This document shows positions 23,620 to 34,828 of a stretch of DNA of 64,000 nt, in pieces. The position numbers were made by a program, and so were the translations under genes. Each line of letters opens with the position of its first letter. The first letter of the stretch is position 1. This stretch comes from Jacaranda mimosifolia. Taxonomy: Eukaryota; Streptophyta; Magnoliopsida; Lamiales; Bignoniaceae. The DNA lies in NCBI GenBank assembly GCA_018894105.1, contig CM032127.1, forward strand, positions 1,769,001-1,833,000, read 5' to 3'. Under the pieces are notes generated by a model that saw only the letters and a list, made by a program, of their open reading frames with translations, had not been told where the DNA came from and ran no database searches.

Positions 23620-23946
23620 CTTCAATTGTTGTAACAATGCTTTCTATTTTCAATTGCAAAAATCCACCTAACAAATTACAAATTACTATGTTGATTATAA
23701 TAATCTACCAAACAAATTACTAAAATCAAGAAAAAAATCATTCACTCCCCCTTAATATGGTGCAAATAATCCGGAACATGATTATTTGATTACAATAAAT
23801 TTTGGTAGGTCTTCTCATAGTTATTGGCTTAAATTAAATCATTAATTAATTGATCTAGATTTAAATTATTCTATTTGTCCTCAATAAGATCAATTCCTAA
23901 TTGTAGCATAGGTCATGCTAAGAATTCTACAACCTCGTAACTTTAT

Positions 23947-24370
23947 GGTAATGTTTGGATATGAATTATGTGTTTTGAGATAATGAGTTTTGAGAGTGGG
24001 GTTGGATAATGTGATGTATGTTTGATTATGTTTTGAGAGGAGATAATTTCTACTGTAGCAGTCAAATCAATATTTTTTTGTTGGATTTTTTAGGTGAAAA
24101 TGGAATTGAATAATATTTTTTTATTGTAACAATAATAAAAATATATAATATATATGTGATGATTGGATATGATTTTTTTAATTGTAAAAATAATAATAAC
24201 ATATTATGATATGTATATGTATGTACATGGAATTTTTGGTAATAAATTAATTGATTTGGATGGGTATTTTGGTATTAATAATGATTGTTTTGGCAAAAAA
24301 GTAAACTATATATTTGGTTATATTTTGCCGAAACAAATTTATTTTGGCAAAAATGTAACCAAACACAGCC
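23947..24370 (+). mobile_element. MITE family copy, about 424 bp
   Basis: The left end GGTAATGTTTGGATATG pairs roughly with the right end TGTAACCAAACACAGCC. The interior has TACTGTAGCAGTCAAATCAA and an AT-rich core, shared with the 16.15, 42.6, 45.25 and 57.6 kb copies. The flanking duplication is unclear. Confidence 0.55.
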
Positions 24371-25161
24371 ATTATTTTGCAAATTAAAGATAGAAAATAT
24401 TAATTAAAAATAAAAATAAAAATGATAATGTAACATTAAAATTAATTATGCGTAACACATAATACAAAAATTTGCAAAAAAGAAAGAAATCTTTGAGACA
24501 TTCTATTATTGTGGTAAAATAATCGAAAAGTCGATTACTTACTAAAATGATCTAACAAACACATTATCCATCCAAATATTACATAATCTTTCAATAAAGA
24601 AAGAGAAAACTTTGACATTCTTATTATAGTCCAGACAATTACAAAATATAATTATTGTGATTAGAATAATTATGATACACTAACATCTTTGCAGACTCTA
24701 TTGCGTGTGCTAAATTTTTTAAATAATGAAAATATTTATTTAATTTTTATATAAAATTGATATTTTAATAATTTAAATATATTTATTTAATTTTTTACAT
24801 AAATAAATAAAAATTATGATAAAATGATAACAGTGGATTAGAGTTTTGTGGGGTTGCAGTGGTAGCTATGACATAAATATTATAAAAAATAAAAATAATA
24901 AATATCATGGGTACATTATTTACAAATACACCAAAAAATAGTTAGATGCTTTATTAATAGTATAGATAATTAGAATATTTTGATGTAGATTGTATCAGTC
25001 TGATACAGAAGTGAAACAAAGAAAGCCCGAAAAGTCGCGTTTAGGGGTGGTTGTATTGCATCAGTAACTGTATAAAATTGGACGAAAATGAACCGGGGGC
25101 GATCTCAGCATTCTGTACTTAAACTGAGGCTGGAATCTGGAGAATTTTCCAAATTTCTGAC

Positions 25162-28100
25162 ATGGCTTCCCCTCCTAAGACCCACATTCCTCTGCCTCCA
25201 GACCCTGGTAATTTTTTCTTTTCTCTTTCTTTTTTCCTTAGTTCAATTTTATATATTTCTCTAATTTTGATTTCGATTTGGTGCTCAGAAGTTAAATTCA
25301 ATCTGCATTTGCATTAATTTAAAAGAGTTTTTTCGCTTGTTAAAATCAGCGGTTTAATCTAGTTGGTTAAGTGAGTTTCTGGAATTAATTACCGATAATA
25401 GATATTTTTGATTTCGTTAGGATTCGTGTTTTTCAAAATTTTGGCATTCTCTTGGATGGATAGAAAGAAAATAATGTTTTAAGGAATTAATTTGGGGATA
25501 GCAGTTCATTTGGCGTTTTTTTTTTCCCTTCTTTTTGTAATTACCGCAGTTTTGTAGTTACTGCAGTTTTGTAGCTAGTGAGAGACGGTTTTGTGGAATT
25601 TTCTTGGCTAAGTGTTAATAGAAGCATAAATATTTAGTGGCTATGTATGCATATAGATTGGTAAATTATGTTTACATACTAACAAATAGCAAGTTAAAGT
25701 TGTTGGATTCTTTGAATTAGGGATTCTCTTAAATAGGTTGTGGAGCTCAAGTCAGTAGACAAATTGAGTTAAGTGATTTAGAGGTGAAATGGTTGTCTCG
25801 TTATGTGAAACTTTAGTTATCTGATATGGAGAAATATATGTGTTGGTATAGGAAGGAGGATCAGTTTTGGTTGTATGTGCTTGATCTTTTCATCTACTTC
25901 TCTTGTGGCTTTCCGAGCGTATAATTGTGGTTGTTTAGGATCATTTGGGAGAGGCCATTCATCAGCTCTTTTGAGCTCTAAATTTTACTATTAAAAAGAT
26001 AGAAATGACCGATCAACATATATTCCTGGATGCTTATGCGAACAGAGAGCCAAGGCTTTTCGCAGGTTGGTTCATGCATTATATACATCAATTGCCATGA
26101 CAGACTTTTTAAAATGCATTAGAGCAGTGGTATAAAAACGTGTGAACTTAAATTCAAATGGTCGCTGGCAAAACTTTATGATAGTTCATTTCTTATTTAT
26201 GTTTACAACTTCACCATATGATGCTTTTAGTGAAGTCATCTTTAAGAGCAGGAGCTTCCCCAAGCATCCGCCTTTATATATTAACGCTCTCCTCGCTTTA
26301 TTCATGCAGGTGACAAACCCTTCGAGGATGAAGCATGTTTGTCTACAGTTCCTATCCATGTTGTTACCCATGCATCTCAACTTCCAGCAGAGTTCCTGCA
26401 GCCTTCACATGAGAAGCAACTGGTCATAGGCTTTGACTGCGAGGGGGTTGATCTCTGTCGTGAGGGGACTCTTTGTATAATGCAGGTGTGTTTGATTTTT
26501 GTTACAGCATAGTGTTTATATTTTGGAACAAGAATAATTTCTAAATTTAAAGCGGCAATTACTCAATTTCAACATTTTGTTATTGCAGATTTCCATTTTC
26601 AGTGCTTGAATGTAGATATGCACTTTGACTAGTTATTGTCCCTTTAAACCAAAAAAGGGTATCAGTTTTGAGCATTAGTTTGTTATAAGTTATGGTAATG
26701 ATGCTCGTTAGCTAAATGAAAAGCATTATATTCATCTAAAAGGAATACTGTTGTTAGAAAAGAAGGTTTTTTCTTTGTGCTCCTTAGCCTGCAAAGTTCA
26801 TGAATTAAACTGAGGTTTATGTACTTCTGACTGTTGGTACTTTTTGCGCAGCTTGCCTTTCCAGATGCAATATATCTGGTTGATGCCATTGAGGGTGGAG
26901 AGACACTTGTGAAAGCCTGTAAGCCTGCACTTGAGTCTAGTTACATCACTAAAGTTATTCACGACTGCAAACGAGATAGTGAGGTCTCTTGCTGATTTTT
27001 TCTCCCCTGTTCCACCTTCATGTGTCAGAAATATTCCATAATTTGTGTCTGATGTCTGTTTTTATGTTGCAGGCATTATACTTTCAGTTTGGCATTAAGT
27101 TGCATAATGTTGTGGACACCCAGGTTGGTATTTTCTTTTGGTTGCTGATGTCAGAAAAATGACTAATTAAAATCCAACACAGAGTTTCTTCACTTTCGAT
27201 CTTTTGTCTGTGTAATTGTATCATATGTTAACACGAATGTACATGAAACTCATAGGCCTGGGAAAAAAATTCCCATCTACTATTTGATCCCCCACCTATA
27301 ATTTTCTAGTACTGCTCCTCTAATACTATGTGCTCAGATAATGTAAATAATCTGATTAGCTTGATGTGTAATCTACTCCTAGAGTGGTGGGCTCATTTTG
27401 TGCCAGCAACTTCTAGTGTCTTTTTTTCACTTTAGACTTCTTGATGATTGGGTGGACGCTAGACCTTGATTAGATATGTTGAAGATAAAATTCTCCACCA
27501 TTTAAATGCAATTAATATGCTGCTTTTTCTCATTTTTATGATGTTCACAAGCAGATTGCTTATTCTTTGATCAAGGAGCAAGAAGGACAGAAAAGAGTGC
27601 CAGATGACTACATATCATTTGTTGGCCTGCTTGCTGACCCACGATTTGGTGGTAATTATTTTGTTTTGGCTTCCATTCTTGACTTAGTTTGTGAACTGGA
27701 ACACTTTGGTTGTAGGTCATGTGTTATGAATTTGCTGTCTGTATTTGCTTGGTGAAAGAGCGTATCATGGTGAAAGGATGTAGGAATAAGGGTCTGTGGC
27801 TAGAGCCACAGTTTTATAACAACTGCATTATGAAAAAATCATATATGTACATCTTATGTCCATTAAAGTGAGGTCAACAAGAAGAGTTATGGAAAACTAG
27901 TAAGTATAACAAAAGATATTAGCTTACACAAAATTAAAAGAAAAATCTCTCAGTGAATTGCTCCTTTCAATTCCTTTTTCTATTAAGGCTCTATCTCAGT
28001 GCTCTGGTATTGCAAGGCTTCTGTTTTATTTATTTGGGCAGCCACTAAATATAAACTGCCAATTTGTCATCTTCTGTAGTTGTTGAGACATCAGTATGCA

Positions 28101-30789
28101 TGCTTGACTTACAAGTTGGAAAGAAGTCTTTTTATTAGGTTATTTAATGTGACCATAAACTTTATTTATCTTAATATGAAAGAATCAAGATACTGGAAAG
28201 TATTAGAAGAAAAAAGTAGATTATTGTATGGCCGATATGCTAGCTGACAGGCTCTCGATTTGTCTGATCTAGACACTGGAAAAGATAGATTCATCCCGAG
28301 CTGTTTAAGGGTGTATTCTTTTGCTGAAATTATAATAAGCTTCGACTTGGTTATAAATGTATTTAGAGATAATCCTGGATAGCTCTATGTATTAGGGTAT
28401 GCTGTATTTTGGCTTTTCTTAACTTGGTTTTACCCTTAATATTTGTATTGTTTTTTACCCTTACTAATTGGTGTTCATGCTCTTTTGTAAGAGAAGGCCT
28501 TTTACTTAGGTGTTTCTTTAAGTCAAAAGCTTCCATATGCTTGTGTTTTCATTTGAAGGATTTGTTACAGGCATATCATATGTTGAGAAGGAAGAAGTCC
28601 GAATTCTCTTGAGGCAGGTTCGTTTTGATTCCTTCTTATGTCTTCTGGAAGTGGTTGTGCTTTTACGTTCATTTCCATTGCCCATGTGGTAATTCTGCAA
28701 GATTTTATATGTGAATTCTAAGCCCCTTATGTAAGGAAATGTCTGTATGCTTTAGTCCATAACCATAGTGAGAATGGCTTAAAAAGTTAATGATTTGTGA
28801 ATGAATTAATTTAATTCTGTTGGTTTTACTCACTTTTACACTTAAATATCTGCAAAAAACTGTTGTTCCCTTCGCAATACTTAATAAATTGGCTTTTTAT
28901 TTTTGCTTGGCATAGTCCTGATAATTTCCTTTTGTTCTCAGGATCCCAAATTCTGGACATATAGGCCATTATCTGAACTAATGGTCCGTGCAGCTGCAGA
29001 TGATGTTCGCTTTCTTCTGTTTATCTATCATAAGATGGTGGAGAAGTTAAATGAGAGATCCTTCTGGTATCTTGCAGTTCGTGGTGCACTTTATTGTCGT
29101 TGTTTCTGCATCTATGATGGTAATTATGCAGATTGGCCAGCTCTACCTCCAGTTCCAGGTATTCATTCTCTTCTACCACTCTAATTTTTTCTTTTGTTTA
29201 TATTTCAAGTGTTAAATAGATATGTGCATAAAGCATGCACTCGTACAAGTACATGTTATTAATTGTATCATGTAACCATGAGGTTTTAAAAAAATAAATA
29301 AATATGTTAACAACTTTGGAAGTTGAGCACGCATCAGATCAGAACTAAGTGAAGGCCATCCTTTGCTTGAAGAACATTAGATCAATATTACAATGACAAA
29401 AAGGGACAACTAAACCACATCACATTACACGATATTTACCCTGTGATAGATTGATCCTAGTATTAACTGTTATTAAATGGATAAGGTTAGGTGAGGTCAG
29501 AAGTAGACATATTGGAATACTTAATTTGGTGGGTCTACTAAGTGATTCTATAGATTAGAAGCGAAGACTATTATTATCTGTCATGAAGATGGCGTGTCAC
29601 AATGTATTGCTGGTTGTTTGATGTGTTGGTGCAAATGATAATCTCAATTCATTGCTGCAGGCAACTGACCTGTCCTAAAAATATGAATCTATTGACTATA
29701 AAAATTTATATGTTGTGGCAAAGTTAGGTTAAGTACCGAGTGGAAAGCGAACCTGTGTGTGGCAGGTGAGTTTTGGTCAAATTTTCTGGAAAGGAAATTT
29801 GCAACTAAGTAGCTCTATGTTACAGAATTTCTTGTGCTGCATATGTCATCTGGTGCTACACCTGTATGCTGATTTATAGTTGTTTCATCACTGTAGACAA
29901 TCTGATTGCTGAGAATAATGCTCCAGAAGAAGAAATCCTGTCTGTTCTTGATGTTCCTTGTGGAAAAATGGGATGTGTTATAGGAAAACGAGGAGCTAAT
30001 ATCTTGTCAGTAAAACAATCATGCAGGTATGCCGCTTGTCCATGATACACTATTCATCTTTTGACTACGGATGCTTTGTGATCACAATCCCACATAAATA
30101 ATGGGTCGCCTTTAGTTTTGACTGCAAGAGGCCCATATATGCTGCATTATTGGTGAAAACTGAAACATCATGTGGGGAAATCTACAATTTATCCTATATA
30201 GATATATGCTCCTTTTTTTCCTTCTGCTTGAACTTGGGAGCTTCCATCCCGTCCTTATCCATGATGAATACATTTGCAGCGCTGAAATATTTTTTGGAGG
30301 AGATAAGGGTCCCCCAGACAAGGTTAGTCTTTCAACCATCAAGTCTGTGAGTGCTATCTGGCCTATTAGCCTAGACCTTTTCTTGTCCTTCGCAAAGTGA
30401 TGCGGTAATAAACTCAATCTTTGAACTGGAAGAATGGATAATCTGGGCAGTAAGCTTCCAATCTGTGAGCAGTCTGAGACCCATATGCCATAATTCTTTT
30501 TTATTATTATTTAAAAAAAAAACACACTCACACATTCAATCTTGAAGTAAATTGCATCAATATGCTACTTAATGTTTTGCCCACTTCATGGTTTCACTGC
30601 AATGCTTGAAACTGTTGTTAGTTCATTTGAGTGTTAGTACTTTTTTCTTTCGACTGGTAGTAGCTTTTCTGTTAAAAATCTTACATGACCAATTCTGCGG
30701 CTGTGTTGCAGGTCTTCATAATTGGCCCAGTTAAGCAGGTGAGGAAAGCAGAAGCCATGCTAAGGGGGAGAATGCTGCAAATGTACTAG
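25162..30789 (+). CDS. 3'-5' exonuclease-fold (DEDD) plus KH-domain protein
   Basis: Ten coding exons: 25162-25207, 26310-26485, 26852-26983, 27073-27123, 27555-27651, 28571-28617, 28942-29158, 29897-30026, 30280-30322 and 30712-30789, giving 338 aa. Residues about 30-215 form a DEDD exonuclease fold. Exo I is FDCEGVDL (D58, E60), exo II is HDCKRDSE (D112, D116), and exo III lies in MVRAAADDVRFLL (D203/D204). Residues about 265-335 are a single KH domain with its GKRG loop (285-288) before an FIIGPVKQVRKAE helix. This matches the plant family typified, from memory, by Arabidopsis At2g25910, and relates to EXD1/Egalitarian-like proteins, so RNA binding or processing is likely. The exo III Tyr/His that normally precedes the last Asp by four residues is Arg199 or Ala200 here, so nuclease activity is uncertain. 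The short first exon (15 codons plus one base) is the least certain part. Confidence 0.92.
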
Positions 30790-31944
30790 AACAAATATCA
30801 TTGTGTAAATTTGGGGAAAAGCCGATCAGGTTCCATCTTTGATGTATACTGAAGGGGCTGTATGGAATAGAAGACCAGTTGTGATATTAATCTGGGATTG
30901 TAACTAACTAATAAAAACTCATTTGCATATTATTCACATATATGGTTTAAGGTACCTGCAGTAATATGCCTTTACCCCACCTTAATATCTTTCATTTCAA
31001 GCCTATCAGTATTATTGTGCTAAAAGATGATCATATGCATATATTTCTTCTTATAACATGTCAATAGATGCATCTTAGTAGCTGCATGATGTATGCACTA
31101 CACCTCTTGTAATCATAATGAAATTAATTTCTGCTGTAAACCTAATAAATTTGTCTAACGAACTTTTGATGTATGTGTGTAAATAAAAGAAGAAAAAGAA
31201 AATTCTAGGACCTTTTGTGTTAGAATATTTCCACAGTTACGGGGAGAGAAGAAAATATGAATGTGCAAAAATTGTACACTTATGTTAAGTAATGAACCTT
31301 TAAGTCTTATTCATCCCAAAAGTTAGTTCAAGATGTGAAGATTATTCAAGGTTATATATAGAAACTATTACTTATTTATTTTACCGATATAAGCCATTAA
31401 CACACCCGTGCACGCTTAAAAATGAACATTTGAAGCATGATATAATATGAAACTGGTGGTCCAACATCGGGAATAGAGATTTGGAGTGTAGCATAATGTG
31501 AAATGGATAGTCCAACAATACTGGATAACCTAACATTATAGATGGTTCTGATACCATGTTAAGAAATGAATTTTGAGCCTACCTCACCCCAAAAACTAGC
31601 TCAAGATGTGAGCATTGTCTAAGGCAAAATATAGAGACAACTGCTTATTTATTTCACCGATGTGGAACATTAACAACTTATCATTTTTCTCCTTAAAAAA
31701 TGTGAACAAATTACAGGAAAATCCAAGTCTAAAGATTTTTCTGTAGTAAATAGAGCAACGAACATTAAAAAGATGGTCTTCAAGATTTTTCCTTAATGGA
31801 ACATACAGCAACAAACATTAAAAAAATTACAGGTATTCAACACAATATGCATCTCTCATGTACAAGCTCCAAAAATCAAATTCTTACTGAAATTTGTGAC
31901 TGAAAATTGCACAAACAAATATTAGGAGTTAAAGAGAAAATAAT
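30790..31944. other. Convergent intergenic region with a direct repeat pair
   Basis: It holds the two facing 3'UTRs of the exonuclease-KH gene and EPSIN1; AATAAA-like signals lie near 30910. A roughly 125-base direct repeat occurs at about 31282-31410 and 31556-31680, offset 274 bp, with shared words ATGTTAAG, AAGTTAGTTCAAGATGTGA or its variant, and CCGATxTxxxxCATTAACA. Between the copies is TCCAACATCGGGAATAGAG, common in dispersed plant repeats. No gene was seen. Confidence 0.55.
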
Positions 31945-34567
31945 TCATTTCTGAAAGGTTCCAAATTGGTATTGTTGGTTGCTTAGGCTCGAGAAGAAAT
32001 CATCATTTGTTGTTGCTGCAGATGTGAACCCAGATTTACCACCTACAGACCCAACACTCATAGCCCCTGTACCCATGTAAAATGAAGGCAAAGGTCCCTT
32101 GAATTTCTCTTCAGATCCATCAGTCAATCCACCAACAATACCAACATCTGCTAAGTTTACCTTCTTAGCTGCCACAAATGATAGAATACAAATAATATCA
32201 GCATAAACCACAACTAATCTCCTGAAATTCCCAAGTCAGAATTTTCATTTAATTGGGGCTTTGAATATTAAATATTGGTGATTTAGTATTTTTGTGAGCT
32301 TTTGTAGGAGAGAAAATAGAGCAATGTTCCCATGCTACCAGTGCAATACCACTGTCATTTGATTCTTTTGAGCAGGATTTCCCTATTTTGACATTAGAAA
32401 AGTCACTAATGCCTTGAGTAGCATCAGTTGGACTAGACTTTGATACTTGTGCATACACACGAGCAAACTCAGACACTTGGAAATTGTTTGTTTTAATAGG
32501 AAAGGGAAAGTGAAAGGGTAAGGAAGAGCGGAACTTACTTCTAGAAATGAAATTATAGTATTTTTCCCTCAAGTTGTACGGTATGACCTGAAGGGAAGTA
32601 ATCTCTAGTGCATCCCCTTGTCCGGTAATGTGAGATTTACTTGCAAAGGGAAGACTACTTTTGTGTTTTACCAATTCACCATTTTCTTTTTCAATGGGAA
32701 TTTGTATTCTTTATGGAACTTCCACTTTTCTGCTCAACTTTAGACTGAACAAAATTGTATTTGGGGTTTCTAATACATCCAATTTTTATTTCCCTCCAAT
32801 TATATTCTCTGACCAAAGAGTTACGAGTCCACTTGTCCTTTACTTTTATATCTTCAATTTCACTTCAACCAAGATAGCTATTTTCCAAAGGTGGAAAAAG
32901 GGGAGAGAAGGAAAAAAGCAGGGCACTTTAAAGATATGCATAAAAAATGCTGTGGGCTTTCAGGAGTTGGTACTGATTAGTACTAGAACTACGACTAATA
33001 TCATTTTCAAGAAATGCGAAGTACCTAGTTTGATTCATGAAATTGAGGCCCGAGACAGTCCTAGACAAACCCACACAGGAGGTTGGAACCTAGGGTGGTC
33101 TAGCTCCAATATATTTTTTATTCTAGATTTTACTGGCAGAATATAGACAATATAGCTTATTATATGATTGACTGTTAAGCATATCATCTAAATAAGCTGC
33201 GGAACAATGAGCAGGAGCTTCTTGTTCATCTTATACAATGCTTGGTGTTGGTGAGAAATACTTACGTGCAGTTATATTTAGGTCAATTAATCCACGGCTC
33301 AAAGAATCTGCCCATATTCCGGATTTGACTTGAAATGTGTTGCTCTTGGGTGAGGGCTTGGTTTCAGTTGAAGATCCATTCATGTTCCCATGGCTTCCGT
33401 CATTTGAGGAATTTTGGTTAGAGACTGTTGGTAAAGAATCTGTATGAGAAGTAAAGGCACCAAAAGAGTCAGACCCATCAAAATTGTTCAGTGGAACATC
33501 AGCGAATGGATCAACAAAGTTCATAGTGGCATCAGATTTGGAAACTTCGTTATCAAGCTGGGAAGCTGGACTGGGTGCAGCAAAAAAGTCTACTGGCTTG
33601 TCAGGCTGGGAAGCCGGACTAGGTGCAGCAAAAAAGTCAACTGGTTTGTTGTCAAGCTGGGAAGCCGGACTAGGTGCAGCGAAGAAATCCACTGTTGTGG
33701 AAACAGCAGGAGAAGGGGCAGGCTGAGAAGCAAATAGATCAACATTGGTCTGCAGAAAGGCCCAGAACATAGTAAATTAGTGCAGTCACATATCTAAGTA
33801 TTTTCCAGAATTAAAACATGTAAAAAAAATTTATTCAACTTCACAAAATATATTGCAAAAGAATATCCTTCCGATCCCCAAACCAGAAACAAAAACAGAG
33901 GGGGGAAGCAACTCCCCAAGTAAGAAAAGGATGAGAAGTAAGAGATTTGCATCGCTGTTGATATGCACCATAAATATGACGAGAAGTGCCCGACAGAGAA
34001 TTGAATCCTTCATCACCCAATAGACCCAGTAACAATAACATGTACCAATTGACGATCAATAAATCCCTGTGCAAGGTTTGAAGCCACTAAATCCCTTTCC
34101 TCGGCCAAAGCCAAATGCTACTGGGGTTGTGAACAGCTCCCACTTTTAACTTTGAATCTGATAACTGAATGCATGCCTAATTCAAAGAAATTTTCATTGT
34201 ACATAATGTTCCCAAATCCACAAAACGATAGCAAACTCTAATTACTTAGAAATGCTCATTTCACTTTTAACCAAAATATGATGCTTTTTTTATTCTTATG
34301 AAGTCATGACCTAATTACAACTACAAAAAGAAAAAGAACAAAAATGAGATATGCACAAGACATTAACCATGAGACCTGAGATAGTATAATTATTAATTAA
34401 CAAATAATTTTCTCAAATCTGATATCCTCAATGAAAGATCAATTAGAGACTCAGAAACAGTAAGCCAATCAAAAAAGAGACAGCAGACTCCCTTACGACT
34501 TGAATTCACAATACCCACTCCCAATCTCAATCCCCATCACAATGGACATGGGTGCATGCACGCACGT

Positions 34568-34614
<47 letters not shown>

Positions 34615-34789
34615 GAGAGAGAGAGAGAGGGAGAGAATCGGGTCAATTACTGAGAGAAGGTATATGATCATCATGGCTGACTAAGAGGTACTATGAAGGT
34701 GCCTTACTCTTTTTGACATGCTTGTGGAAGCCTTACCTGAGGCTCAGGACCCATCACAAATGGACATGGGTGCATGCACACACGCGCAC

Positions 34790-34828
<39 letters not shown>

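Larger units (their letters stand above)
22725..25161. other. Spacer between ELF3 and the exonuclease-KH gene
   Basis: It starts with the ELF3 3'UTR; an AATAAA-like signal lies near 22977. It then holds a hAT-type MITE and a second MITE (separate entries) and AT-rich sequence. Around 23200 there is a GGGTTCGAATACTAG word like a tRNA B box with no supporting cloverleaf. The promoter and leader of the next gene should fall in the last few hundred bases. Confidence 0.45.

Noticed and set aside
32249..33146. Open frames of 141 and 161 codons in the long EPSIN1 intron 10
   Set aside because: They overlap on opposite strands and resemble no protein I know. The intron is well bounded by the conserved NITA-PKK junction. 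A retroelement relic was considered but no motif supports it.
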